The notes: generated by a model not told the origin, from the sequence alone. Positions 31,024 through 40,532 are shown, counted from the first letter of the stretch. The stretch: DNA of 64,000 nt from Bifidobacterium sp. (GCA_024104275.1 JAGGHK010000001.1:846452-910451); one strand, 5' to 3'. Numbers and translations: made by a program.

Positions 31024-32717
31024 TGTTTCGGCTCCACTTCTTGTTGCGTTTTTTCTTCCATGCCCGCCCAATGTTCGGCCAAAGCGGAAAGCCCCGAAAC
31101 ATGCGAGCCCTTGAGCAGCACAACGGTGTCTTGGCGACGTCGTGCGATTTGTGCGACCAACCGCTCGGCATCGACGGCGCTATGTACCCATTGCACCACG
31201 ACGGGGGTACGCCCACGCTTATCGGAAACATCAGCGGCGCCGGGAGCTTTGGCCCCGGACACAGCGCCAAGTGAGGCGCCGCCAACCGAGACACCTTGGG
31301 TTTTTTCAAAGCGTTCCGCGCCTTGCGCCAGCGCGTGGGCCAGATCGTCGAAATGCTTGTCGGTTTCGCTGCCCACCGCGATGATCTCATCAAGCCCGAG
31401 TGATGCGGCGTATGCGCCTATCTGCCGGTGCAGCTTCAGCTCGTCGCCTCCCAGCTCAAGCATGGCTCCCAGAATGGCGACACGGTAGGGCTTGGTCCTG
31501 TTTCGAGCATTCTCCTGCAGTTTCTTTTGCGCTGAATCATCGGGCACTTCCCAACGGGCCAGTCCGTCAAGTCCGGCGCGCATGGAGTCGGGGTTGGCGT
31601 TGAAGGAATCGTCAATAAGCGTAAAGGAACCCTGCCCACGTCCCAAGTCGACCGTGGAGACGGCCATGCGGTGCGGGCTGATGTGTTTGACGTCGCCAAG
31701 ACCTTCGGCGATATCCGATAACGACATGCCGAAATAGTCGGCAACCGTTGCCGCAGCCAACGCATTAATGACGTTGTGTGCCCCGCCGATGCCCAGATGC
31801 ACCTGAGCCTTTTCACCGCTCGGGGCCACCAGCGTGAAGCTCGGACGATCAAGCGCGTCGACGCCGATATCGGCAGCAGTCATTTTCCGGGCTTCAGGCT
31901 GCGCCTCACCGTCCAAACCGAACCAGAGCACGTCGCCGGGTGCAAATTTCGTCATTGCGGCCACGCGCTTGTCGTCCGCGTTCAGAACGGCGATGCCACC
32001 GGGCACCAGGCCCTGCACGATCTCGCTTTTGGCCTGGGCGATGCGCTCGACGGAACCGAACTCGCCCAAGTGAGCGACGCCGACCTTAAGCACGAGAGCC
32101 AGATCCGGCGGCACGATACGGGTCAGATTGGCGATTTCGCCGACATGATTGGCCCCCATTTCGGCCACGAAAAAGCGGGTGCGCTCCCCGACCTTCAACG
32201 CGGTCAACGGCAGGCCGATGTCGTTGTTGAACGAACCGACCGGCGCCACCGTCTCGCCGAGTGAAGCCAACAATGAATGCAGCAGGTCCTTGGTGGTGGT
32301 CTTGCCGACGGAACCGGTGATGCCGATAACGGAAAAAGCCGAATCGAGCTCACGTCGCCGCACAATATTATGGTGCGCCAAAAGTCCCAAAGCCGCTACC
32401 GTGTCGGAGACCAGGATTTGTGCGATGTCATCGACACCCGCAACAACATGGTCGACCAGCGCCGCCACCGCGCCTTTCGCCCCGGCACCGGCCACGAAAT
32501 CATGGCCATCGACCCGCTCGCCCCTGATGGCGACGAAAACCGAACCGGCCTTGAGCTGCCTGGAATCGCTGAATGCTGAAGTGGCCACGGCCTGGGTAGG
32601 CACCGCGTAACCCGGGACTGAAACGATACGGCCATCGACCGCTTGCGCAATCTCCTCGATCGTCATCGGCATCATTCCCGATTGACGACCCGAAGTCCCC
32701 ATATTCTCAGCACTCAA
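31020..32717 (-). CDS. murF: UDP-MurNAc-tripeptide:D-Ala-D-Ala ligase
   Basis: The 565-aa ligase adds the D-Ala-D-Ala dipeptide. It has the N-terminal Mur domain (ATSAFSDSRQLKAGSVFVAIRGERVDGHDF), the ATP loop GITGSVGKTTTKDLL, FVAEMGANHVGEI, and LIDDSFNANPDSMRAGL. It contains an extra segment of about 50 residues near the C-terminus (KTQGVSVGGASLGAVSGAKAPGAADV). An internal ATG (MTIEE) near residue 18 might be the real start. It lies between the MurE-like gene and mraY. Confidence 0.94.
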   Translation of the reverse strand: MSAENMGTSGRQSGMMPMTIEEIAQAVDGRIVSVPGYAVPTQAVATSAFSDSRQLKAGSVFVAIRGERVDGHDFVAGAGAKGAVAALVDHVVAGVDDIAQILVSDTVAALGLLAHHNIVRRRELDSAFSVIGITGSVGKTTTKDLLHSLLASLGETVAPVGSFNNDIGLPLTALKVGERTRFFVAEMGANHVGEIANLTRIVPPDLALVLKVGVAHLGEFGSVERIAQAKSEIVQGLVPGGIAVLNADDKRVAAMTKFAPGDVLWFGLDGEAQPEARKMTAADIGVDALDRPSFTLVAPSGEKAQVHLGIGGAHNVINALAAATVADYFGMSLSDIAEGLGDVKHISPHRMAVSTVDLGRGQGSFTLIDDSFNANPDSMRAGLDGLARWEVPDDSAQKKLQENARNRTKPYRVAILGAMLELGGDELKLHRQIGAYAASLGLDEIIAVGSETDKHFDDLAHALAQGAERFEKTQGVSVGGASLGAVSGAKAPGAADVSDKRGRTPVVVQWVHSAVDAERLVAQIARRRQDTVVLLKGSHVSGLSALAEHWAGMEEKTQQEVEPKH

Positions 32718-32829
32718 CGTATGCCACCTTTTGTCTCATCAATTTCAATGCCGCCTGCAATATAAACGTAATACAACCTCAATCAACCTATATACAACGA
32801 TTCATCAGAAATTGCGTCAAGTACGGTTT

Positions 32830-33717
32830 TCATTGCATTTCCTTCGAAACGCGCAAGGCGTTGCGGATGTTGCTGCGGCGAACCCCGGCATCCAGCGCCA
32901 TGGCGATTGACAGGGAAAGCCTGCGTTGGGCCTGCAAGCCGCCCGCCACCGTTGACTGCCCGACCAGCCAACTGGATTCCTCGTTGCAGGTGACCAGACG
33001 CTTGCGCTCGTCGATCGAGAAACCGTAACAACTCCGAACCGATTCAAGCATATGAGCGGATTGCGTCTTGTTGAGCCCTTCGATGGAACCCAATACATCG
33101 ACGTTGACGCCTTCGAGCGCGTCCGGACGCAACGTCTGATTGTCTGCGGAAATCACCATCGCGGCAGCCCCGTCCTCTGAGCAGACGGCGAGGGTATGCT
33201 GAACGTCAAGAATCCCCAAAGGATAATCGAGATCGAGTTCGCGTTCCAATGAGCTGGAACCAGACCTGCTCACGATGCCCACAGGATTACCAAGCATATG
33301 CAGGAAATCGGCCAGACGGACCACATCGGCCTGAATCTCCTCGTCATCCTCTCCACAGACGACGAATACCGCCATGGTATTGGCCGGGGTCCCTGCGATG
33401 TCAGAGGCCAAAGCCCCCATGGTTTCCGGATCGAGGGTAGAAAGCAGAGCCGGAACTCCTACGGATTGCGCCTGCGAGAGCAGAGATGGCGGCACCAAAA
33501 CCGCATAGGCACCGCGAGCCGCAGCCACCGCAAGCAATGAGGGATCGTCATCGCTTTTCAGGACGTAAAGCGCTCCAGGACGCACGGAATCAGGGCTATC
33601 GGCGATCGAGGTGACCGTCACGCCGTCGGCGAATTTGGGTTCAAGTCCAAAGCCATAGTGACTGGCGATATAGCCCAAGGTCACACGCCGCGAAATCGAT
33701 TCGCTTACCACGCTCAT
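32830..33717 (-). CDS. MurE-like protein lacking the ATP-binding loop
   Basis: At the usual murE position lies a 295-aa protein whose first about 110 residues match the MurE N-terminal domain (VTVTSIADSPDSVRPGALYVLK, AAARGAYAVLVP). Where MurE has its P-loop, aligned by the following helix and VGIV, this protein reads VCGEDDEEIQ (about 120-129), without the Gly-Lys-Thr. The later DxxH-type region is also degraded (NKTQSAHMLE), and the C-terminal ligase domain is missing. It cannot be an active ligase as read. A regulatory or scaffold role in the divisome is possible. A functional murE must be elsewhere. Confidence 0.75.
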   Translation of the reverse strand: MSVVSESISRRVTLGYIASHYGFGLEPKFADGVTVTSIADSPDSVRPGALYVLKSDDDPSLLAVAAARGAYAVLVPPSLLSQAQSVGVPALLSTLDPETMGALASDIAGTPANTMAVFVVCGEDDEEIQADVVRLADFLHMLGNPVGIVSRSGSSSLERELDLDYPLGILDVQHTLAVCSEDGAAAMVISADNQTLRPDALEGVNVDVLGSIEGLNKTQSAHMLESVRSCYGFSIDERKRLVTCNEESSWLVGQSTVAGGLQAQRRLSLSIAMALDAGVRRSNIRNALRVSKEMQ

Positions 33718-33799
33718 GCTTCGACCTTTCCCGCAAGAAACGTTGGGCGGCCGATAATCGCCGCTGTATTGTCGCGTTTCATGCTGTTATCACCATTTG

Positions 33800-35605
33800 T
33801 CACCACGTCACAGGGATAGCATTGTTGCGCGGCGCCGAGGGCGGGACTTCGTACTTCTGCATAAGGAATTCACCGATTTGCTTGAACAACGCGCCGCTGG
33901 TGAGGCCGCCGTAGATACCTTGCGGGTTGCGCATCACCACGGTGAGCACGAAACGCGGATTATCGGCAGGCAGGATGCCCGAAAAATCGCTGACGATGCT
34001 GTCAAGCGCGCCGCTGGGACCAGCCACCTGTGCGGTTCCCGACTTGCCGGCGACCCGATAGCCGTCGACGCCGGTCGTCTTCGCGTATTCCTCGCCCGAA
34101 GACTCCATCGCGTTCATCAGCTGCGCGTTCACGTTGGCATCCATGATGCGCGTGCCCTCATCCATCGGCTGCTTGGTGACATGGCCGTCGGCGTCGACCG
34201 TCGAATCGACGATGGAAGGCTTGCGGTAGATGCCGCCGTCGCCGATGGCGGCGATGGCGTTGGTCAATTGGACGACGTTGGTGGCATAGCCCTGGCCGAA
34301 CAGTATCGTGTCGCGTGTGCGCTTGTCCCACGCGTTGGGATTGGTCAAGGTCCCGCGTGACTCCCCGGGCAGGTTAAGCCCCGTGGGCTGGCCGATGCCG
34401 AATTTGGTGAGCATCTCGTAGCGGTCCTGGTCTTTGTAATCGTTGGACGACATCACCATGCCGACGTTCGAGGACTGCTGGAGGATGCCCGCCAACGTCC
34501 AATTGGAGAGGGGATGCGGCGTGACGTCAGTGAAGACCTGGCCGTTTTTATCGAGTCTATCGGGAACCTGGAAATGATCGGTCATCTGATGGACGCCATG
34601 CTGCAACAATCCCGCCATCGAGAAGGTCTTGCCGACCGAGCCGGGTTCAAAGGTTTCCGAAACCGCGCGGGAGACGCTCAATTTGGCCTGATCGCTGCCG
34701 GCCTGGATATCGTCGGAATCGTCAAGGGCGATGATCTGATGGGTGCGTATGTCTTCGACGCAGGCTATCGCCCAATCCGCCTTGTATTGGTCCTTGCCGT
34801 CTTTCAGCACTTTCTTGACGAACCAATCGACATCGGAATCTATGGTCAGCTTGACATCGCTGCCATTGCGGGCGGCTTGCGAATCGGTCAACGTGCCGGG
34901 AATCTCGACGCCGTTGTTGCCTTGTTGGTAGATCTTGTAGCCGTCTGAGCCGGCGAGTGCGGAATTCTGGACCTGCTCCATACCCGAAACGCCATTGGTC
35001 TTGTCATCGACACCGCCAAGGAAGGCACCCATCAGCGTGCCGTCGGAATAGACGCGGTTCTGCGAAAGCTCGCCGTAGACGATGCCGCCAAGCCCGAGTT
35101 TGTCAAGCTTGCGTTTGGCCGCAGGCTCGACATCCTTCTTCAAGACCACATAACGGCCTGAACCGGCAAGTTTGCCGCCGAGCTCCATGGCATCCATGCC
35201 CAGTATCGGAGCGGCCATCCTGGCCACGCGCGCGGCACCGACCACGCCAAGTGTCTTACCGCCGTCTTTCTTCGGCATCGTGCAATTGTCGGTGATCTGC
35301 GTGCTGCAGATCGGGTCGTATTCCTGAGCGGCCTTCGGATCGCCGATGATGGTATAGCGCTCCACGCTTTGCGCCAAAACGGCCCCGTTGCTGTCAAGTA
35401 TTTTGCCGCGCATACCATGGACGGGCACTTTGAGCGTCCGTCCTGCCGTGGCAGCCTCAGCCATCTCGCGGCCGTTGAGCAACTGGAGGTTGGCCAACTG
35501 GCCAAAGCACACGATGAATACGAGCGCGAGCACCGTGGCGATCACGGCGCAACGCGACACGAATTGCTTGCCTTTGGTTTTATTGGCGGGTGTTCGCATG
35601 ATCAT
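33800..35605 (-). CDS. ftsI: Division-specific penicillin-binding protein (FtsI/PBP3)
   Basis: This 601-aa class B PBP has a short cytoplasmic tail, one transmembrane helix (about 17-37), a pedestal domain and a transpeptidase domain. Its active-site motifs are SVGK (in FEPGSVGKTF), SSN (QQSSNVGM) and KSGT (VAGKSGTAQVA). It crosslinks septal peptidoglycan together with FtsW. Its start overlaps the ftsL-like stop. There is no PASTA domain. Confidence 0.93.
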   Translation of the reverse strand: MIMRTPANKTKGKQFVSRCAVIATVLALVFIVCFGQLANLQLLNGREMAEAATAGRTLKVPVHGMRGKILDSNGAVLAQSVERYTIIGDPKAAQEYDPICSTQITDNCTMPKKDGGKTLGVVGAARVARMAAPILGMDAMELGGKLAGSGRYVVLKKDVEPAAKRKLDKLGLGGIVYGELSQNRVYSDGTLMGAFLGGVDDKTNGVSGMEQVQNSALAGSDGYKIYQQGNNGVEIPGTLTDSQAARNGSDVKLTIDSDVDWFVKKVLKDGKDQYKADWAIACVEDIRTHQIIALDDSDDIQAGSDQAKLSVSRAVSETFEPGSVGKTFSMAGLLQHGVHQMTDHFQVPDRLDKNGQVFTDVTPHPLSNWTLAGILQQSSNVGMVMSSNDYKDQDRYEMLTKFGIGQPTGLNLPGESRGTLTNPNAWDKRTRDTILFGQGYATNVVQLTNAIAAIGDGGIYRKPSIVDSTVDADGHVTKQPMDEGTRIMDANVNAQLMNAMESSGEEYAKTTGVDGYRVAGKSGTAQVAGPSGALDSIVSDFSGILPADNPRFVLTVVMRNPQGIYGGLTSGALFKQIGEFLMQKYEVPPSAPRNNAIPVTW

Positions 35606-36051
35606 TGACCCTTATCCGTAGGTTGGTACCCCTGAAGATCTATCGACAATGGGCCGGACTGAGGCACCATGCCCATTTTCTGGGCGCGGTCCGGAAGGCT
35701 CGCCTGCAGGCTGTCAAGCTGTGCCTCATCGTCTTCGACATCCTGATTGAGCTTGCTGATATTGGCCTGCACCTGGGCCTGTTGGAAAGAATTCTGCACC
35801 ATCTGGGTGCGCAGTGCCAACGACCCAAGCAATGCGACGAAAAGGAAAATCACCGCAATCATGACATGAACGACCGAAACGGTGTTGATCCGGCCCAAAA
35901 TACCGACAGCGACGTTTTCGGCGTCTTTTTTGGTCTTGCCGCCGGCTATGACCTGAAGTTCGGGACGGGAAGATGTCGTACGGGTGTCGTCCTCACGCCC
36001 GGCCGGGGCGACTCGGGAACGAACCGATCTTGCTGTGGCTGCGCTCATCAT
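35602..36051 (-). CDS. ftsL: FtsL-like septum-formation protein
   Basis: The 149-aa protein has a basic cytoplasmic part of about 55 residues, one transmembrane helix (about 58-82, VHVMIAVIFLFVALLGSLAL) and a coiled-coil segment (VQANISKLNQDVEDDEAQLDSLQASL), ending in a Pro/Gly tail. Position between rsmH and ftsI and this architecture fit FtsL, which forms a complex with FtsQ and the DivIC/FtsB protein. FtsL is poorly conserved in sequence, so the assignment depends on synteny. Confidence 0.8.
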   Translation of the reverse strand: MMSAATARSVRSRVAPAGREDDTRTTSSRPELQVIAGGKTKKDAENVAVGILGRINTVSVVHVMIAVIFLFVALLGSLALRTQMVQNSFQQAQVQANISKLNQDVEDDEAQLDSLQASLPDRAQKMGMVPQSGPLSIDLQGYQPTDKGQ

Positions 36052-37163
36052 CCCCTCCTTTTCCTTTGATTGCCTTTATGATGCCTAACTTGATTGCGTC
36101 GTTGTTCATGAGAAAATTCGCCGTGTGCCTCCGGGCCATATCCTGGACTGCCCTTGCCTGGATTGCCCTTGGCGTCTTCGGCGAACCGGTTGCGCCAACG
36201 CTCGGGGATTTCGCGGGTCAGCTCCACCCCCCGCAATCTGACGGGGGCCGAACGCGGATTATGCTCGATTTCGGCTTCATCGGCCTTGATCGCGCCACGG
36301 GTCAGCTCCTTGAAGAACGGCTGCGCGTCCGTGGGGACGACCGGCAAATCGGCAGGCGCGTCGATCGTGAGTCCTTGGGCCATGAACGTCTTGACCGTGC
36401 GGTCTTCCAGAGAATGATAGGATTCGACAACCAGCCTGCCACTAAGGGCGAGCCTGTTGGCAATCTGCGGCAACGTGCGCTCGAGTTTGTCGAGTTCGCC
36501 GTTGACTTCGATGCGAAGGGCCTGGAAAACACGCTTGGCAGGGTTGCCTTTCGCGCGGTGGGATTTGGGTACGACCTGGTCGACCAGAACATCCAGTTGA
36601 CGCGAGGTTTTCAGGGGCTCCTTTTCGCGTTCACGCACGATGGCGCGCGCAATCGGCTTGGAAAAGCGTTCCTGTCCGTACTCACGGAAAATCCGGACGA
36701 GCTGGCTTTCGGAATATTGTGCGAGAATCTGCGCGGCGTCGAGGCTTTGGCCGGTGTCCATACGCATGTCAAGCGGGGCGTCGTGGGAATAAGAGAATCC
36801 CCGGTCGGTCTCGTCGATCTGGAGGCTCGAAAGTCCCAAGTCCATAAAGGCGGCATCGACACGGTCTAACCCCAACGTTTCAAGAACACTGTCGAATTCG
36901 TCGAACGCCGCGTGAACCGGCGTGAACCGGGCGTCAAGCCCTTCTTCCTTCATACGTTCGCTGGCCATGGAAAGCGCTTCCTCGTCGCGGTCGATGCCGA
37001 TAAGACGGGCCTGCGGGGCGGCCTTCAAAAACGCCGTCGCGTGGCCGGCCAAGCCGAGCGTGCAATCGACTACCACGGCATCGGGATGCTTAAGCGCGGG
37101 GACAACCAGTCGGACGCATTCGTCCAGCAGGACCGGGGTATGGATGTTGTTGAGATCGCTCAT
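36048..37163 (-). CDS. rsmH: 16S rRNA (cytosine-N4) methyltransferase RsmH
   Basis: The SAM-dependent enzyme (also MraW) methylates C1402 of 16S rRNA. It begins SDLNNIHTPVLLDECV and has the SAM-binding VVDCTLGLAGHATAFL, the AFMDLGLSSLQID motif, and the C-terminal SYHSLEDRTVKTFMAQG. The C-terminal tail is basic (RRNQVRHHKGNQRKRRG). The ATG at 37163 overlaps the mraZ stop by one base; GTG at 37169 is also in frame. Confidence 0.94.
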   Translation of the reverse strand: MSDLNNIHTPVLLDECVRLVVPALKHPDAVVVDCTLGLAGHATAFLKAAPQARLIGIDRDEEALSMASERMKEEGLDARFTPVHAAFDEFDSVLETLGLDRVDAAFMDLGLSSLQIDETDRGFSYSHDAPLDMRMDTGQSLDAAQILAQYSESQLVRIFREYGQERFSKPIARAIVREREKEPLKTSRQLDVLVDQVVPKSHRAKGNPAKRVFQALRIEVNGELDKLERTLPQIANRLALSGRLVVESYHSLEDRTVKTFMAQGLTIDAPADLPVVPTDAQPFFKELTRGAIKADEAEIEHNPRSAPVRLRGVELTREIPERWRNRFAEDAKGNPGKGSPGYGPEAHGEFSHEQRRNQVRHHKGNQRKRRG

Positions 37164-37762
37164 CACCACTCCACCGCCGGCAATACGTCATCGGCTATGT
37201 CGGAATAGCCTTCCTCCTGGTCGGCAAGATAGGCGTCCCAGGCTTCCTTGTTCCAGATCTCGGCCCGAGTGCCGACGCCGATGACCACGATGTCGCCGCC
37301 CAGGCCCGCGTAGCTACGCAAGGTCTGCGGCACCAGAATGCGGCCCTGCTTGTCCGGCTCGCCTTCAACGGCACCGGAAAGGAAGACACGCAGATAGCTT
37401 CGGGTGGCCTTGTTGCCCATCGAGGCACGCTGGATACGTGCCGCTATACGACGAAATTCGCTTTGAGGCAGCAGATAGACGCATTTTTCCTGACCGCGCG
37501 CCATCACCATGCCTTCCCCGAGTTGGGCGCGCATTTTGGCCGGCAAGGCCATGCGTCCCTTCTGATCGATTTTCGGGGTGTAGGTGCCCAGCAGCAACGG
37601 TTCCGGCTGGGGTGATGCTGCAGCAACGTTAGTCATTGCGGTCGCTTGTGCAGGCGGAGTAACGGAATCGGCAGGATTGGAAGCTGCACCGGCATTTGAT
37701 GCAGAGCTGGAGGAATCGAGGAACGGTTCGCCGTTGATGGGGTTCTTGTCGCGTCCCGCCAT
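37163..37762 (-). CDS. mraZ: Transcriptional regulator MraZ with N-terminal extension
   Basis: MraZ is an AbrB-type ring-forming repressor of the dcw operon. The two MraZ repeats are visible (about 57-100: LLGTYTPKIDQKGRMALPAKMR; about 113-160: KATRSYLRVFLSGAVEGEPDKQGRILVPQTLR). The protein is 199 aa, against about 140-150 in most bacteria, because of a roughly 55-residue Ala/Ser/Pro-rich N-terminal part. The ATG at 37762 has GAGGAGG upstream. Four phased binding boxes lie 58-92 nt upstream. Confidence 0.92.
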   Translation of the reverse strand: MAGRDKNPINGEPFLDSSSSASNAGAASNPADSVTPPAQATAMTNVAAASPQPEPLLLGTYTPKIDQKGRMALPAKMRAQLGEGMVMARGQEKCVYLLPQSEFRRIAARIQRASMGNKATRSYLRVFLSGAVEGEPDKQGRILVPQTLRSYAGLGGDIVVIGVGTRAEIWNKEAWDAYLADQEEGYSDIADDVLPAVEW

Positions 37763-37819
37763 TCCGCCTCCTCTTTTTCAATGATTGCCAGCATTTTTAG
37801 TAAGTCTTACAACTAGTTC

Positions 37820-37854
37820 ACCACCTTACCCCACTTATCACCATTCTTCCCCAC
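37820..37854 (-). promoter_or_regulatory. MraZ-binding box array
   Basis: On the minus strand four pentamers occur exactly every 10 nt: GTGGG (37854-37850), ATGGT (37844-37840), GTGGG (37834-37830) and GTGGT (37824-37820). Known MraZ sites are direct repeats of a TGGGN-type box with 5-nt spacers, one turn of DNA apart. Here they should mediate autoregulation of the dcw operon. Confidence 0.82.
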
Positions 37855-38189
37855 AAAAACGCAAAAAAATCAATTTTTCTTCAAAAAAATTCGTTTCTCA
37901 GGATTTTTTTGGCTTTTGTGCCTCAAAAAGCCAATCCCAAGCTTTTTGCGATTCGAAAAATAACGCCCATAGGCTGATTTGTGCGAAACAAAAGAGCGGA
38001 TTGAACAATTCGTCGATTCACCTATCCGAAACCGTCCAAATAACGAGATTTTTCATCTGTTCGAACCTCATTTTCCAAGAGCACAATCACGCCCAAAGAA
38101 ATAGAGAGGACAGACTAGAATTATTAATTCGAGTTTTTAAGCAACAAACACAACCCGAACTACCAGAAAAGTAAAAGGGGAACCTATAG
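37855..38189. other. AT-rich intergenic region
   Basis: This stretch between the mraZ boxes and the helD start is clearly AT-richer than its surroundings. It must hold the promoters of the divergent dcw operon and helD. A plus-strand open frame at 37785-38174 crosses the MraZ boxes, has no ribosome site and a Ser/Lys/Asn-skewed composition, so I do not call a gene. AAAAGGGG (38173-38180) is the helD ribosome site. Confidence 0.6.
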
Positions 38190-40532
38190 ATGTCGAGCTA
38201 CTCCTCGCAAATCGACGAAGAACAGCATGCGGTCGATCGTGCCTACGGCCGATTGGACTCGTTGCGTTCCCAGACCCGTTCGCGTCTCGACACGGTTCGC
38301 GCCGCCGGCGCCCACGGCTCACCGACCATGCGCACCGAACGGGATTCCTTCGCCACCATGTACGAGGACAGGCTGACCCAGCTGCGCGGTGTCGAGGACA
38401 GGCTGGTCTTCGGACGTATCGACAGCGACAAGGGCGAAAAACGTTATATCGGGCGCATGGGGCTCTCCAGCGTCAACCACGAGCCGATTCTGACCGACTG
38501 GCGGGCCGAGGCGGCTCGGCCTTTCTACGAAGCGACCCCCTCCCATCACGGCGATATTGTCATGCGCCGGCATATCACATTGAATTTCCGCAAGGTGATC
38601 GGCATCGAGGACGAGGTGCTTGATGTCAATTCCGGGCAGGTCGGCCAGGCCCAGCAGGCCGGGACGCTGACCGGCGAAGGTGCGCTGATCGCCTCGCTCA
38701 ACTCCAAGCGCACCGGAAAGATGACCGATATCGTGGCCACCATCCAAGGCGAGCAGGACCGCATCATCCGCGCCCCGATGGACCGTGCCATCGTGGTGCA
38801 GGGCGGACCCGGAACGGGAAAGACCGCCGTCGCGCTGCATCGTGCCGCCTATCTGCTCTACACCCATCGGCGCAGGCTCGAGCGTTCCGGGGTGCTGGTG
38901 GTGGGTCCGAGTTCGGCTTTCCTGCGTTACATCAACCAGGTGTTGCCTTCGCTCGGCGAGACCGGTGTGGTCTCACGCACCATCGGGGACCTTGTGCCCG
39001 GTTTTGCCGCGCAGAAGACCGATTCTCCCCGTGCAGCCCAGCTCAAGGGCGAAGCACGCATGGCCAATGCCGTCGCCAACGCCGTCGCCGCCCGCGAACG
39101 TATCCCCAAGCACCTGCCCGTCGTCCGGATCAACGGCATGAACGTGCCCATGCGCCGAACTGACGTCGCCCAGGCCCTGGAAGACGCCAAGCGCACGCAC
39201 TCCCCACACAACAAGGCACGGGAAACGTTCGTGCGCAGCGTTTTGAGCGCGATGCGCAACCGGTACGTCGAAAACCTTGATTACACGCCAGAACAATCGG
39301 AAATTTCCGATGTTGCGATGCAACTGAAAATGCATGACGAAATCCGCAAGGCCCTGAACCTCGCCTGGCTGCCTATGAACGCGCCATGGCTTATTGACCA
39401 GCTTTTCGCCAAACCGGCACAGCTGCGTCGATTCGCCCCGTGGCTCTCCGATTCTGACATTAAGGTGTTGACACGGCCTAGGCACTCGCCGCTCACCGTC
39501 TCCGACATTCCGCTGCTCGACGAAGCCATGGAGATGCTCGGCCCCGACCCGAAGGTTTCGGCACTTCAAGCGGCGGCCAAGGCCAAGCGTGACGAAGAAG
39601 AACAGTTCGCCAAGGACACACTGGCGCAGGCTGGCATCGGTTCCGGCATCGTCACCTCTTCGATGTTGGTCGACAACATCAACGGCTTGGATGCCGAAGC
39701 CGTGGCACAAAAGGCCGGTGCCGACCGCGAATGGACGTACGGGCATATCGTCATTGACGAGGCCCAGGAACTCACCGCGATGGATTTGCGGATGCTCATG
39801 CGTCGCTGCCCTTCACGCTCCTTCACCATCGTCGGCGATGTGGCGCAGACCTCGGCTTTGGGCGGCACCCGTCGCTGGGAAAAGACCATGGACCGTTTGT
39901 TCGGGGTTGACGGTTGGGACTTGAAGGAACTGACGATCAACTATCGCAATCCGCAGGAAGTCTCGCAACTGGCCACCCGATTTGCCGAAAACGAAGGATT
40001 GTATGTGTCGACCACCAAGGGCGTGCGCAAGATGGCCGATTCCGTAAAACGCATAGACGTGGACGCAGACGACGAAAACGATTCAGCGCACGGGCTTCTG
40101 CAGGTGCTTGGCGATGAAGCGCTGGAACTGGCGCGGCAATTCATTTCCGACGATGGCACCGGACGCGTCGCGGTCATCGCCCCGGAATCGTTGAACACAC
40201 GGATTCGCCAAGAGCTTTACCGCCGTTTGGTATTGGTGAAAGGCGAGGCGATCGCGTCGAAACTGATGGGAATTGCCGAGAAAGATAAGCAATCCGAAGC
40301 GACCGACAATTCCGAGGAATCTCCCAGCGACGCGCCATTGAGCGTCTGCGACACACAGATGATCAAAGGCCTCGAATACGACGCGGTGATTCTCGTGGAA
40401 CCCGGCGAAATCGCGCAGGACGCGCCGTCACGGCTCTCTGGCGCAGCCGATCTTTATGTCGCGCTGACACGTCCGACGCAGCGCCTCGTCATCATCGAAA
40501 CCAAAAACGACAAGCGTCTGCTCAACATATAA
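38190..40532 (+). CDS. helD: HelD/HelR-type helicase, RNA polymerase recycling factor
   Basis: The 780-aa SF1 (UvrD-like) ATPase has a helical N-terminal arm (about 1-110), Walker A VVQGGPGTGKTAVALH (about 203-217), Walker B HIVIDEAQELTAMDL, GDVAQTSALGG (motif III) and ELTINYRNPQEVSQLA (motif IV/V). The C-terminal end QMIKGLEYDAVILVEP...LYVALTRPTQRLVII matches motif VI. HelD proteins remove stalled RNA polymerase from DNA, and actinobacterial HelR also releases rifamycin-bound polymerase. It is divergent from mraZ and followed by a convergent nrdR. Confidence 0.85.
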   Translation: MSSYSSQIDEEQHAVDRAYGRLDSLRSQTRSRLDTVRAAGAHGSPTMRTERDSFATMYEDRLTQLRGVEDRLVFGRIDSDKGEKRYIGRMGLSSVNHEPILTDWRAEAARPFYEATPSHHGDIVMRRHITLNFRKVIGIEDEVLDVNSGQVGQAQQAGTLTGEGALIASLNSKRTGKMTDIVATIQGEQDRIIRAPMDRAIVVQGGPGTGKTAVALHRAAYLLYTHRRRLERSGVLVVGPSSAFLRYINQVLPSLGETGVVSRTIGDLVPGFAAQKTDSPRAAQLKGEARMANAVANAVAARERIPKHLPVVRINGMNVPMRRTDVAQALEDAKRTHSPHNKARETFVRSVLSAMRNRYVENLDYTPEQSEISDVAMQLKMHDEIRKALNLAWLPMNAPWLIDQLFAKPAQLRRFAPWLSDSDIKVLTRPRHSPLTVSDIPLLDEAMEMLGPDPKVSALQAAAKAKRDEEEQFAKDTLAQAGIGSGIVTSSMLVDNINGLDAEAVAQKAGADREWTYGHIVIDEAQELTAMDLRMLMRRCPSRSFTIVGDVAQTSALGGTRRWEKTMDRLFGVDGWDLKELTINYRNPQEVSQLATRFAENEGLYVSTTKGVRKMADSVKRIDVDADDENDSAHGLLQVLGDEALELARQFISDDGTGRVAVIAPESLNTRIRQELYRRLVLVKGEAIASKLMGIAEKDKQSEATDNSEESPSDAPLSVCDTQMIKGLEYDAVILVEPGEIAQDAPSRLSGAADLYVALTRPTQRLVIIETKNDKRLLNI

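Noticed and set aside
37785-38174. Plus-strand open frame of 129 codons between mraZ and helD
   Set aside because: It runs across the MraZ boxes and the dcw promoter, has no ribosome site, and its composition reflects AT-rich intergenic DNA.
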